This document shows positions 53,201-61,768 of a DNA stretch of 64,000 nucleotides, piece by piece. The DNA lies in contig CAADHD010000018.1 of the NCBI GenBank assembly GCA_900696575.1, positions 1-64,000 on the forward strand. Direction: 5' to 3'. The position numbers were made by a program, and so were the translations under genes. This DNA is from an uncultured Bacteroidota bacterium. GTDB taxonomy: Bacteria; Bacteroidota; Bacteroidia; AKYH767-A; OLB10. Each line of letters starts with the position of its first letter. Positions within the stretch are counted from its first letter, which is position 1. A model generated the notes under the pieces. The model saw nothing but the letters and a program-made list of their open reading frames with translations, was not told the origin of the DNA and did not search any database.

Positions 53201-55675
53201 CGCTGCATTTCCGTTTTTAGCGGCAGCCGCAAAAGCTATTTGCATTGGAGTGCGTACATCAAAATAAGGTGCCGGAAGTTTTATTCCGTAAAACACGTCC
53301 TGAGTGAACAGGTCGAATTGATTCATGCGGTTAACCGGTCTTCCGGTTTCATCAAATACGGTAAGCGTTGCGCGCCCTTGCAGAAGACCATTGTCAGCCC
53401 AGGATGCATCGGGTTTCATATCGAAGTAAAGTTTGCCTTCGCTATCGGTTTTGCCTTGCAATAACTGTTTTGGAAATTCTGCCTGTTGTTTCTGTTTGAT
53501 GTTGAAATTGTAATCAGGAAATTCTTTACTGTGAAAGTTTTTTCGGTTGAAAGAAATATCAAGTTCGTAATTACGGTCAGCAGCGGGCGAGCCGAAAAGA
53601 TTTATTGCTTCTGCAGAAACTTTGATGGAATCATTTAAGGTGTAAAACGGTTTCATTTCCATCATCTTCACATTGATTCTGTCAGGCATAAACTCTTCCA
53701 CGCTGATGGTTCCCCATCCAATCAGTACATCATTTCCGGTATAGGCATTCAGCGTATAAAAACCGGTAAGCGATGAGGCGGGAATTTCGAAACTGAAGTC
53801 GGCTGCGCCCTGAGCCGTTAAGTTTTTGCGGAGCATGACCAATTGCTGCGAAGCGGGTGTTAGAACTGTTAGTTTTACCGGTTCACCGGATACAGGCATC
53901 ATGCGCGGAGTGCGTACTATCAGGTTGCAGTTCACTTTTTCACCCGGGCGGTAAAGTTCTCTTTCAAAGTAGAGATAGGCCTCCAGGCCATTGGGGGTGT
54001 CGCGTTTGCCGCCAACATCAAAGCGCGAGGTTTCGTTGCGGTGATCGTTAAAGACGAGATAGCTGAAATCGTCTGCAGTACCTGCCGTAATCATGCCGAC
54101 TGAAAAACCGGACAAATCGTTTTTGGTGTTTTTAAAAACAGCAACCCCTTCATTGTTGGTGCGGGCCGTATGCAGTACCTGATTGTTGGTGCTGATAAAA
54201 CTTACTTCGGCATTGTTAACAGGGGCAGTTGTGCTGAGTGAGTTTACAAATACCGTAGTTTCATCTTTTGCATTACGGGCTATGATTCCCATATCGGAAA
54301 CAGCCAGCAGCTTTGTAACATTAATCCATTGATCTGTTTCGGAGGCTGCTCTTACAAGATATATTCCTTTGAATTGTTTCTGACCGGCAGGCATAATCTC
54401 AATGAGGTTAATTCCGCCCTGCTTCGGAAGATTTTTTACTTCATAAACTTTTTCATACACCATTTCCGCAAGATGGCTGATGCTGCTGCTTGAGAATTCA
54501 TAGGCCAACTTATCGCCATCCCAGTTGCGATAGCGGTGGTCGGCAAGTAAGGAGAGAATATTGTTGGCAAATACTTTTTGAACTGTTACACGGATTTTAT
54601 CAATATTCAGAATCCTTAATCCGGCCTGCTTGCCGTCTTTTAGAGAAAGAAACTGTCCTTTAAAGGAAACAAAGCTAAGGTAAGGATCGGGCTGCGCAAA
54701 GCTGATGCTGTAGTTGAAATTGTCAGACAGCGAATAGCCGAAGATGCTCCGGAGTTTCTGATTTATGGTGAGGCTGTAATTGTCTATGGTATTAAAATCG
54801 CCAGTGATGGAAAACCCTTCGTTTGATTCGCTCACTGTAAAATTAACTTTCGGATAAATCGTAATGGCTTCCTGAAGTGAGGACGGAATGACAGACTGGT
54901 TGGATGAAACATGAATAAATATCCGTCCGGCATCAAAGCCTGTTTCCACATGCGTAATTTCAAATTGGCCGGGCGGAGCAAGGGTGCCGCTTGCTTTCAT
55001 ATCGTGACCTGAAACAAAGGAGCTGTTGGCGCACCTCAATCCTTTTTTAAAAAGCAGTTCCACAGGAACCGGACTCACCGGCATTTCGCCTGATTGGATA
55101 TTCAGCAAAAAAGAAACCTGATTGCCCGACAGTTGAGGGACAGAAGAAACTGCGGCCGTTGCGTTGTTCAGATAAACGGTGAACCAATCAGCCGTTTCGG
55201 GCTTTTCAATTTCATAATTAAAAGTTACCAGCGCTCGTACTGCTGGCAACCCGGTAAACGACTTAACCCATGAGAGCGAAACGGATTCTGCATTGAGCCA
55301 GGGTGTATGAAAATCAAAAGAAGGAGGAGTGCCCGACCATCGGCTGTTACTAAGTTTCAGAACAGCGTCATTAAAAGTGGCTTTGTATGCCGTTGACGGA
55401 CTGAAAGGCTGCATCGGAGAAAAAGTTAACTCACCGGCAGCCGACCACCGGTACATGCCTTTAACTGCTGGCGAAAAATTTATATAGGCAGTTGTATCCC
55501 ATAGATTGATTATTGAATCCGCCACCAGGGATTTATTGAATCTGAACACAAGGTTTTGCTGCTGCTGGATTTCATCCGTAAAATTTTTTGAGATGATTTT
55601 TATTTCCTCGGCTCCCTGCCTACAGGAAACCATTAGCAACAACACAGCAAAAAATGCAATACGAAAGGCTTTCAT
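50282..55675 (-). CDS. Alpha-2-macroglobulin family lipoprotein with intact thioester
   Basis: 1797 aa. Lipoprotein signal with Cys18 ('VLLLMVSCRQ'), many macroglobulin-type beta domains, a bait-like region ('TPSPDAYNYFYQKRALETL' area) and a thioester domain with Cys1337 in 'YPYGCAEQTISIAFPQ', i.e. the complete GCxEQ motif. The alpha-alpha barrel continues with 'LQTMQRYNGSLAYWPGG', and the C-terminus ends with receptor-like beta domains ('LLPAGFEIENPR'). These bacterial proteins are thought to trap attacking proteases covalently at the cell surface or in the periplasm. Its usual partner, penicillin-binding protein 1C (pbpC), is not adjacent. Transcribed alone between 238-bp and 152-bp gaps. 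Confidence 0.92.
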   Translation of the reverse strand: MKAFRIAFFAVLLLMVSCRQGAEEIKIISKNFTDEIQQQQNLVFRFNKSLVADSIINLWDTTAYINFSPAVKGMYRWSAAGELTFSPMQPFSPSTAYKATFNDAVLKLSNSRWSGTPPSFDFHTPWLNAESVSLSWVKSFTGLPAVRALVTFNYEIEKPETADWFTVYLNNATAAVSSVPQLSGNQVSFLLNIQSGEMPVSPVPVELLFKKGLRCANSSFVSGHDMKASGTLAPPGQFEITHVETGFDAGRIFIHVSSNQSVIPSSLQEAITIYPKVNFTVSESNEGFSITGDFNTIDNYSLTINQKLRSIFGYSLSDNFNYSISFAQPDPYLSFVSFKGQFLSLKDGKQAGLRILNIDKIRVTVQKVFANNILSLLADHRYRNWDGDKLAYEFSSSSISHLAEMVYEKVYEVKNLPKQGGINLIEIMPAGQKQFKGIYLVRAASETDQWINVTKLLAVSDMGIIARNAKDETTVFVNSLSTTAPVNNAEVSFISTNNQVLHTARTNNEGVAVFKNTKNDLSGFSVGMITAGTADDFSYLVFNDHRNETSRFDVGGKRDTPNGLEAYLYFERELYRPGEKVNCNLIVRTPRMMPVSGEPVKLTVLTPASQQLVMLRKNLTAQGAADFSFEIPASSLTGFYTLNAYTGNDVLIGWGTISVEEFMPDRINVKMMEMKPFYTLNDSIKVSAEAINLFGSPAADRNYELDISFNRKNFHSKEFPDYNFNIKQKQQAEFPKQLLQGKTDSEGKLYFDMKPDASWADNGLLQGRATLTVFDETGRPVNRMNQFDLFTQDVFYGIKLPAPYFDVRTPMQIAFAAAAKNGNAAVADNVQIEVVKIDWHTAIERTYGSYRYVSQKQERSLSKKTISIPKSGFVMNFTPNESGEYLVRMGKPGSDVFVEENFYAYGWGSSSSTSFEVNTEGSIDIEFDKAIYKPGDKAKVLFKTPFAGRMLVTVERNRVMSYHYLNTDKKSAQLILPVHAGQIPNVYITATLFRPASDNSVPLTVAHGFKPLMVETDKNKLPLKIEAVDQSLSKTKQTIKLKTEAGRRVEMTVAVVDEGIMQIRNTPSPDAYNYFYQKRALETLPADIYPFLMPEYGIRKSSAGGDMMAALQKRVNPLTSKRVNLVSFWSGILTPDANGEAVYTVDIPQFSGSLRVMAVAWNNNSFGSAVHNIRVADPLVISSSLPRFFSPGDTLIMPVTFSNTTAQPVMLNPEIKITGPLTVIDKPDAALSIQPNQEGRTVFKLTAQRQTGNASVEVSAKSSGKTFSEKTDITIRPPASLQKVSGYGVVEPGKKTKVFLSHRYIPSSVSSKLIIARSPVVQFADQLQYLLDYPYGCAEQTISIAFPQLYYADLVKQIKNKPGGVINISVNVRAAISRLQTMQRYNGSLAYWPGGNEENWWATIYAAHFLIEARQAGYDVPSSLLDGLTGYMQTRVKQHSENEYWFYDSQMRKVKHQLASRENLYSLYVLALAGQADLSSMNYYKSKPEVLTEDSRYLLASSYLIIGDRRSFQSLLPPAFTEKATRETGGSFSSYIRDEALALNALLSSDPGHPQVQQMTRHLSEALRKKNYLSTQERAFAFLALGKVMKQQQTGDFTATVKANNKIYELKNEDKTILATGDVSAFEISMSGSGKLYYFWESEGITGDGSFKQEDSYLQVRKSFYDRFGKPVQTLTFNQGDLVVVKITLNNTERSRIENIAIADLLPAGFEIENPRLTALPGMEWIKDLADYDYMDVRDDRIHFFTSISNKTHHFYYMVRAVSSGRFIMGPVMADAMYDGNYRSYHGAGVVTVASKM

Positions 55676-55771
55676 ATAGTTTGTTTGATTAAATCAATGT
55701 GTAAATGAAACTAAAGCGGATTAAAATTATTGAATCTTTCGTTAAATTTTTCCAGATAGCCCGAAGAGTTC

Positions 55772-55805
55772 TTTGTACATTCAAACTTAAAATCGTTTAC
55801 GTTTG
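55772..55805 (+). promoter_or_regulatory. Promoter of the AraC-family gene (-33 TTTG, -7 TACGTTTG)
   Basis: TTTG at 55772-55775 and TACGTTTG at 55798-55805, spaced by 22 bp; both match the Bacteroidota consensus. The ATG at 55828 is 22 nt downstream. Confidence 0.5.
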
Positions 55806-55827
55806 CAAGCCCAGATAACGTAAGCTA

Positions 55828-56760
55828 ATGGATACCACCGGCCTTAACCGGATTATTGAAGCCATGACGGTACATTTTCTTGTTGCCGAAACAAGAAAAG
55901 TTGTAAAGCCGGTATTCCTTAAAAACACCATTGAACAAAAGAGCGTCATAATTAAAATTGAACAGGGAGTTTTCTATGCGGATAAGTCATTGAATCCGGT
56001 GCCTGTAAACAGTTTTTATTTTGTGCCTTCCGGGCAGCCGGTGTTTTTTCAGCATGGAAAATCGGGCAGGGCGAAAGTTTTCGAAAACGAAGGTTTTGCT
56101 TCAGCCACCGAGCGCGAAGTATATCTCCGTCCTTTAAAAGACAGAAGTAAGAATCAGTTGACGGGCGATGTGTTTTCTATTGTTGGATTTGATGCCCGGA
56201 TATATAATACGGTTTCGTTTTTTCAGTTGCTTGGCTTGTCGCCTCTTTTCATTCCTGCCAGTCATGAATTAAGCGTGCTTATGGAGCTGATGATTAAGGA
56301 GCAGAATCGCGATAGCATTGGTAAAGGAAGCATGATTCATAACTTATTGAAAGAACTAACCATTCATATTATCCGCTTTGCATGGGAGCAGCGTAAGCTC
56401 AGACCACTTTTCGAAAATCTCAATGCCTTGCTTGATTACCGCTTGATAAAACTGATTCAGCATATTGAAAACAATCTTGCCTCCGATTTATCTAATGATA
56501 AAATGGCCGGTATTGCCCATATCTCCGTTGATTATGTAGGGCAGTTTTTTAAAAACTACATGGGCATCAAGCTGCAGGATTACATTGAAAACAAAAGACT
56601 TGACAAGGCTTATCATTTACTGCGCACCACCACGGATAACATACAGGGCATATCCATAAAAGTAGGGTTCCGCGATCAAGCATATTTCAGCCGCAGGTTT
56701 AAATTAAAATTCGGGGCCAGCGCCAAAGAAATCCGAAGGATGGGGCATTCCTTTGTTTAG
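55828..56760 (+). CDS. AraC family transcriptional regulator
   Basis: 310 aa. The N-terminal half (1-190) is an unassigned beta-rich sensor resembling a cupin-type effector domain, 'YFVPSGQPVFFQHGKSGRAKV'. The C-terminal 100 residues form the AraC DNA-binding domain: first helix-turn-helix 'NDKMAGIAHISVDYVGQFFKN', conserved 'MGIKLQDYIENKRLDKAYHLL', and second helix-turn-helix 'IQGISIKVGFRDQAYFSRRFK'. Targets are unknown. It stands alone on the plus strand, divergent from the alpha-2-macroglobulin gene, so it might control that neighbour, but nothing in the sequence proves this. It converges with pcrB (4-nt overlap of stops). Confidence 0.85.
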   Translation: MDTTGLNRIIEAMTVHFLVAETRKVVKPVFLKNTIEQKSVIIKIEQGVFYADKSLNPVPVNSFYFVPSGQPVFFQHGKSGRAKVFENEGFASATEREVYLRPLKDRSKNQLTGDVFSIVGFDARIYNTVSFFQLLGLSPLFIPASHELSVLMELMIKEQNRDSIGKGSMIHNLLKELTIHIIRFAWEQRKLRPLFENLNALLDYRLIKLIQHIENNLASDLSNDKMAGIAHISVDYVGQFFKNYMGIKLQDYIENKRLDKAYHLLRTTTDNIQGISIKVGFRDQAYFSRRFKLKFGASAKEIRRMGHSFV

Positions 56761-57491
56761 ACCGAATGTACCGCTTCGGCTATTTTGAAAATTTGTTCAG
56801 GATTTTTCTCAATTGAATTTCCAACTACAATTACATCAGCGCCTGCACGTGCTGCTGCTTTTGCTTTAGCTTCAGAATTTATTCCTCCTCCTACAATAAG
56901 TGGAATGGAAATTTCATTTTTCACTGCTTTTATCATCGCTTCACTTACCGGTTTTTCGGCTCCGCTGCCGGCATCCATGTAAATAAGTTTTAATCCTAGC
57001 ATTTGTCCGGCCAAAGCCGTATGAGCGGCCAGATCTGTTTTGCCATGCGGCAACGGTAATGTACCGCTGATGTACTGAACCGAAGTAAGCCTTCCGCTTT
57101 CAATAACCATGTAGCCGGTGGGAATAATTTCCATTCTGGTTTTCTTCAGGTGCGGAGCGGCTGTTACGTGTTTTCCTATCAGCAACTCAGGGTTGCGGCC
57201 CGAAATGAGCGAGAGAAAAAGAATAGCATCAGCCTTCTTATCAATTTGCATAACGCTTCCCGGAAAAAGCACCACAGGAATACTGCAGGCTTTCTTTATA
57301 TCCTTTATACAATCGCTGAATCCGCCATTGGAAATGTAACTGCCGCCAACAAAAATGAAATCGGTTTTGCATTTTTCTGCGTTACGGCAAAGCGCTATCA
57401 ATGACTTGCCCGAAATTTTATCCGGGTCAATCAGAAGCGCAAATTGTTTTCCGGTTTTTTCAACGGATTGGGTTATGCTTTTATAAATCAT
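56757..57491 (-). CDS. Geranylgeranylglyceryl/heptaprenylglyceryl phosphate synthase (PcrB/GGGPS)
   Basis: 244 aa from ATG 57491 ('MIYKSITQSVEKTG'); a TTG five codons upstream is the only longer start. TIM-barrel prenyltransferase joining glycerol-1-phosphate to a polyprenyl diphosphate by an ether bond, the first step of archaeal-type lipids. Motifs: 'LIDPDKISG', 'VGGSYISNGGF', 'VVLFPGSVMQIDKKADAILFLSLISGRNPE' region, 'YMDAGSGAEKPVS', 'LIVGGGINSEAKAKAAARAG' and 'VVGNSIEKNPEQ'. Bacteroidota homologues are known to make geranylgeranylglyceryl phosphate in vitro. The physiological product in this phylum is not settled. No other lipid gene is adjacent. Confidence 0.88.
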   Translation of the reverse strand: MIYKSITQSVEKTGKQFALLIDPDKISGKSLIALCRNAEKCKTDFIFVGGSYISNGGFSDCIKDIKKACSIPVVLFPGSVMQIDKKADAILFLSLISGRNPELLIGKHVTAAPHLKKTRMEIIPTGYMVIESGRLTSVQYISGTLPLPHGKTDLAAHTALAGQMLGLKLIYMDAGSGAEKPVSEAMIKAVKNEISIPLIVGGGINSEAKAKAAARAGADVIVVGNSIEKNPEQIFKIAEAVHSV

Positions 57492-57529
57492 TTTATTGCT
57501 TGGCAAATTTGCCTAAAATTTCCTGCAGG

Positions 57530-57558
57530 TTGTCATTTCATTAAAACCTGTATTTTCG
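57530..57558 (+). promoter_or_regulatory. Promoter of the M16 protease gene (-33 TTG, -7 TATTTTCG)
   Basis: TTG at 57530-57532 and TATTTTCG at 57551-57558 (7/8 to TAnnTTTG), spaced by 18 bp, which is near the usual Bacteroidota distance. The ATG is 43 nt downstream. Confidence 0.45.
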
Positions 57559-57601
57559 CTGACAATAACCCGGTATTCCCTAAATATAAAATCCACATCC
57601 A

Positions 57602-60334
57602 ATGAAAAAACTACTTATTTCCTTATTGGCAATAACATTGCTTGTTGCCCCCACTTCGGTTTATGCGCAAAAGAAACCTTCTGCCCCGAAAAAAATCACT
57701 TCCGTTGAAGGAATTACAGAGTATGAACTCAGCAACGGATTAAAAGTTCTGTTGTTTCCTGATCCCTCCAAGTCAACCATTACTGTTAATGTTACCTATC
57801 TTGTAGGTTCTCGTCACGAGGGTTATGGTGAATCAGGCATGGCTCACCTGCTCGAACATTTGGTGTTTAAGGGGACGCCCCGCCATCCTAACATTCCGCA
57901 AGAATTGACGGCCCATGGAGCACGCCCTAACGGAACAACCTGGTTTGACCGCACCAATTATTTTGAAACATTTTCTGCCACTGAAGAAAATCTTCGCTGG
58001 GCTTTAGATATGGAAGCTGACAGGATGATAAATTCCTTCATTGCCAAAAAAGATTTGGATAGCGAGTTTTCTGTTGTGAGAAACGAATTTGAGTCCGGAG
58101 AAAATGATCCCTCGGGGGTATTGATGGAGCGCGTTCTTTCTACTGCATATCTGTGGCACAACTACGGAAAGTCAACCATCGGATCAAAAGAAGATATAGA
58201 GCTTGTTCCCATTGAAAACCTGCAGGCTTTTTACCGCAAGTATTATCAGCCCGACAATGCTGTACTTACTGTTGCCGGAAAATTTGATGAAGCGAAAACA
58301 TTAGCCATGATTAATGAATACTTCGGTGTAATTCCAAGGCCAACCCGTGTGCTGCAGCCCACCTATACGGTTGAGCCTGCTCAGGATGGCGAACGCCACG
58401 TAACGCTGAGGCGCACCGGTGATGTGCAGGTAACGGCTGCCGGTTATCATATACCTGCAGGCGCTCATCCCGATTATCCGGCAGTTAATGTGCTTGCTGA
58501 TGTGCTTACCAATGAACCTTCGGGCCGTCTTTACAAAGCTTTGGTCGAAACCAAAAAAGCAAGCAGTGTTTACGGATTTGCATGGGCATTGAAAGATCCG
58601 GGGTATGCCTACTTTGCTGCTGAAGTACTTAAAGAAAAATCATTAGATGATGCCACCAAAACCATGCTGGATGTTTTTGATAACCTGAAAAACAATCCCA
58701 TTACTAAAGAAGAAACAGAGAGAGCAAAAAATAAATTCCTGAAATTTTTTGAACAAACTTACAACAACAGCGACCGTGTAGGGTTAACCCTGAGCGAATA
58801 CATTGCCAAGGGCGACTGGAGATTGTGGTTTCATTACCGTGATCAACTGGAAAAAGTAACTGCTGATGATGTAAACCGTGTGGCTCAATTGTATTTTAAA
58901 CCTTCGAACCGCACCACCGGCATATTTATTCCTGATCCTGCACCTGACCGCTCAATAATTACGGCTGCGCCTGACCCTGCTCAGATACTGAGAGATTATA
59001 AGGGCAAGCAGGCATTGGCTCAAGCCGAAGAGTTTGATCCTTCTCCGGCCAACATTATGGCAAGAACAAAAACCGGTGAATTTCCCGGTGGAGCGAAATA
59101 TGCTTTCCTGAGCAAGTCAACACGCGGAAACTCCGTTAATGTAAGTATGACCCTGCGGATTGGAAGCGAGAAAACGCTGGAAGGAAAATCTACGCTGGCC
59201 CAGTTTGCCGTTTCTATGCTGCGGAGAGGAACAAAATCAAAAACATTTCAGGAAATAAATGATGCGCTTGATGCGCTTAAGTCTAGTGTAAACATTTTCG
59301 GAAATGGCCAAACTATCAATTTATCAATACAATCAACAAAAGACAACCTGGCGCCAACCCTGAAAATTGTTTATGAAATTTTACGCGAACCTGTATTCCC
59401 TGCTGCCGAACTGGAGAAGCTCCGCGATGAAGAATTGGCCGGTATTGACCAGCAGCGCAGTGAGCCGCAAGCCATCGCTTCCATTATGTATGACCGCGCT
59501 GTAAATTCTTATCCGAAAAATCATTTCCGTTATACAATGGATTTTGATGAACAGGTAACCGCCATTAAAGCATTAAAACTTGAAGACATCAAAAAATTCT
59601 ATGCTGATTATTTTAATGCTGCCCATGCCACTGTTTCTGTAGTTGGCCATTTTGATGAGGCCGCCATAAAAACTGATCTGGAAAAAATTCTAAGCAACTG
59701 GACAGCCCCTGTTGCCTACACCCGTGCGCCATCCCAATACTTCAAACCATCTCCTCTTTCTAAAAAAATCAACACGCCCGATAAAGCCAATGCCATGATG
59801 CGTGCAGGCTTTAATCTCGAACTGAATGAAAATGATCCTGACTATGCTGCACTGCTGATTGGCAACTACATGCTTGGTGGCGGTTTTCTGAATTCGCGCT
59901 TAGCAGTGCGTATCCGCCAGAAAGAAGGAATAAGTTATGGAGTTGGTTCTTTCATACAAGCCGACCCGTTGGATAAAGCCGGATCGTTCGGAACATTCGC
60001 CATTTATAATCCTGATAATTCTGACAGACTTATTGAAGCCTACAAAGATGAACTTGATAAAATGCTGAGAGAAGGGTTTAAAGAAGAAGAATTGAAAGAT
60101 GCCGTGAAAGGCTGGCTGCAGAGCCGCAACGTAAGCCGCTCGCAAGACCGCGAATTGGTGGGCCGCCTGAACAACTACCTGTTCCTTGGCCGCACTATGC
60201 AATGGGATGCTGATCTGGAAAAAAAGATTGGCTCATTAACTACAGCACAGGTTAACGAAACTGTTAAACGCTGGATTAAACCGGATCAGCTTACCATCGT
60301 TCAGGCCGGAGATTTTGAAAGGAAGAAACCATAG
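57602..60334 (+). CDS. M16 family zinc metallopeptidase (two-domain, exported)
   Basis: 910 aa. Signal peptide 'MKKLLISLLAITLLVAPTSV' with cleavage near Ala22, then two M16 halves. The first carries the inverted zinc motif HxxEH (His82, Glu85, His86 in 'MAHLLEHLVFKGT') and the third ligand Glu162 in 'VVRNEFESGEND', 76 residues on, as the family requires. The second half (about 480-900) lacks the HxxEH and has the substrate-binding role, with the Arg/Tyr pair in 'LAVRIRQKEGISYGVGSFI'. It is therefore probably an active periplasmic oligopeptidase of pitrilysin/PqqL type. Followed by a strong terminator; transcribed from a TTG-N18-TATTTTCG promoter. Confidence 0.92.
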   Translation: MKKLLISLLAITLLVAPTSVYAQKKPSAPKKITSVEGITEYELSNGLKVLLFPDPSKSTITVNVTYLVGSRHEGYGESGMAHLLEHLVFKGTPRHPNIPQELTAHGARPNGTTWFDRTNYFETFSATEENLRWALDMEADRMINSFIAKKDLDSEFSVVRNEFESGENDPSGVLMERVLSTAYLWHNYGKSTIGSKEDIELVPIENLQAFYRKYYQPDNAVLTVAGKFDEAKTLAMINEYFGVIPRPTRVLQPTYTVEPAQDGERHVTLRRTGDVQVTAAGYHIPAGAHPDYPAVNVLADVLTNEPSGRLYKALVETKKASSVYGFAWALKDPGYAYFAAEVLKEKSLDDATKTMLDVFDNLKNNPITKEETERAKNKFLKFFEQTYNNSDRVGLTLSEYIAKGDWRLWFHYRDQLEKVTADDVNRVAQLYFKPSNRTTGIFIPDPAPDRSIITAAPDPAQILRDYKGKQALAQAEEFDPSPANIMARTKTGEFPGGAKYAFLSKSTRGNSVNVSMTLRIGSEKTLEGKSTLAQFAVSMLRRGTKSKTFQEINDALDALKSSVNIFGNGQTINLSIQSTKDNLAPTLKIVYEILREPVFPAAELEKLRDEELAGIDQQRSEPQAIASIMYDRAVNSYPKNHFRYTMDFDEQVTAIKALKLEDIKKFYADYFNAAHATVSVVGHFDEAAIKTDLEKILSNWTAPVAYTRAPSQYFKPSPLSKKINTPDKANAMMRAGFNLELNENDPDYAALLIGNYMLGGGFLNSRLAVRIRQKEGISYGVGSFIQADPLDKAGSFGTFAIYNPDNSDRLIEAYKDELDKMLREGFKEEELKDAVKGWLQSRNVSRSQDRELVGRLNNYLFLGRTMQWDADLEKKIGSLTTAQVNETVKRWIKPDQLTIVQAGDFERKKP

Positions 60335-60354
60335 CGGCTCTGATAAAAAGAATG

Positions 60355-60390
60355 AAACGGATGCAGCAGCTTGCATCCGTTTTTTATTTT
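60355..60390 (+). terminator. Rho-independent terminator after the M16 protease gene
   Basis: AAACGGATGCA (60355-60365) pairs perfectly with TGCATCCGTTT (60372-60382), loop GCAGCT, then a T-rich tail TTTATTTT to 60390. Confidence 0.9.
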
Positions 60391-60415
60391 AGGCCTGCAT
60401 ACCGCTTCTCTTGTT

Positions 60416-61744
60416 TTGAAAAAGTCTGAATTACGGTTTTTCTTCACTGCTTTATTTGTTGTTCTGTTACATGGTGCATTTTTTATTTATGCGTTAAATC
60501 AAAAAAACTATTACCTGCAACCCGATTCAACAGAATACCTGAACCAGCGTGATAACCTGCTTGAGTACGGAAGTTTTTATCAGGGAAACCCGGAAGAACC
60601 TCACCGGTGGTATTTAGAAACACGCAGGCCACCGCTGAACGGAATTGTGTTGGCTACCATAAAAAAAATCCATCCTTCAGATATTACTGTTCTGATTTTT
60701 CAAAACCTGCTGAGTTGTTTAGTTCTGATTTTTTTGCTGAAGATTTTAAAAAAACAGTATCCGGATTTTAACCTGCTGTTGCTGATTCCTCCGTTGATTT
60801 TTTTTCCTGCCCAGATGATTTACTCCAATTTCATTATGGCAGAGATGCTTTTTCAGGCACTGATCTGCACGGGGCTTTTTTTTCTTGCTCGGGCAGAAAA
60901 AAAACTGTTTCTGTTTTTTGTGTTCATCACCATGGCCGCATTTGTAAAACCCGTGCTTTATCTATTCTGGATTCCGGCTCTCATTATACTTGTGGTTTTC
61001 AGAAAAATTTCCCGATTAAGCCTGTTTCACTTTTCAGGGGCTGCATTGATGGCGGCAGCTGTACTCTTGCTTTCGTGGTTCAATTATCAGCGTACGGGAG
61101 TGTTTGCTTTTTCGTCTGCTTCAGAAAGTTTTCTTCCTGACTATGTAGTGTTGCCTGTAGTCCATGTTGCCGAAGGAAAAGAGAAGGCCAATGAAGTTCA
61201 TGCTTCGGTTCAACAAACTGCCCGGCAGAAAAAAAATTATACTGAATATCATCGTTCACTCATCAACCAAAGCATTAATGTCATAAAGCAATATCCATTC
61301 GCTACAGTAGTTTTATGGGCAAAAGGAATGGTATTGTTTTTTACTGATCCGGGCAGGTGGGATGTGCTGGCATTTCAGAATAAAAAACCGGAAGAACATC
61401 AGGATGGATTTTTTCACATATTGAAATCACAAGGTATAAGCAAAGCATTAAATCATTTGATGAATCAGGGGACTGGTTTAACGCTTTTCACGCTGGCAGG
61501 AACATTGATAAATGGTGTTCTCTTTTTCTGCTTCCTGATTTTTCTGAAGGATGAACGATATCCGTTTCTTTTCCGTCTGATGGCGGCTGTTATTGTTTTT
61601 TATCTGGCATTTATGACAGGGCCTATCGGTAGTGCCAGGTATCGTGTATCTGTTTTTCCTTTACTGTTGATGGCTCTTCCTTCCGGATGGTTTTATCTGA
61701 AAGAAGTTTTTGAAAAGTTCGCACTTGGTAAAAAGGCAGGTTAA
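60416..61744 (+). CDS. Multi-pass membrane protein, ArnT/PMT-like (GT39-type) glycosyltransferase candidate
   Basis: 442 aa with a TTG start at 60416; no in-frame ATG exists before residue 160, and the frame reaching back to 60371 would start inside the terminator hairpin. About ten membrane helices. The first periplasmic loop reads 'YYLQPDSTEYLNQRDNLLE' with an acidic Asp-x-x-x-Tyr and then 'RRPPLNGIVLATI', the layout of GT-C enzymes of the ArnT/PMT type, which use a lipid-linked sugar donor. Later loops are poorly conserved and the family match is weak, so the activity is a guess. It is directly upstream of lnt (24 bp), so probably in one operon. Confidence 0.6.
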   Translation: MKKSELRFFFTALFVVLLHGAFFIYALNQKNYYLQPDSTEYLNQRDNLLEYGSFYQGNPEEPHRWYLETRRPPLNGIVLATIKKIHPSDITVLIFQNLLSCLVLIFLLKILKKQYPDFNLLLLIPPLIFFPAQMIYSNFIMAEMLFQALICTGLFFLARAEKKLFLFFVFITMAAFVKPVLYLFWIPALIILVVFRKISRLSLFHFSGAALMAAAVLLLSWFNYQRTGVFAFSSASESFLPDYVVLPVVHVAEGKEKANEVHASVQQTARQKKNYTEYHRSLINQSINVIKQYPFATVVLWAKGMVLFFTDPGRWDVLAFQNKKPEEHQDGFFHILKSQGISKALNHLMNQGTGLTLFTLAGTLINGVLFFCFLIFLKDERYPFLFRLMAAVIVFYLAFMTGPIGSARYRVSVFPLLLMALPSGWFYLKEVFEKFALGKKAG

Positions 61745-61768
61745 ACATTTTTTACATCTTTGGCATTG

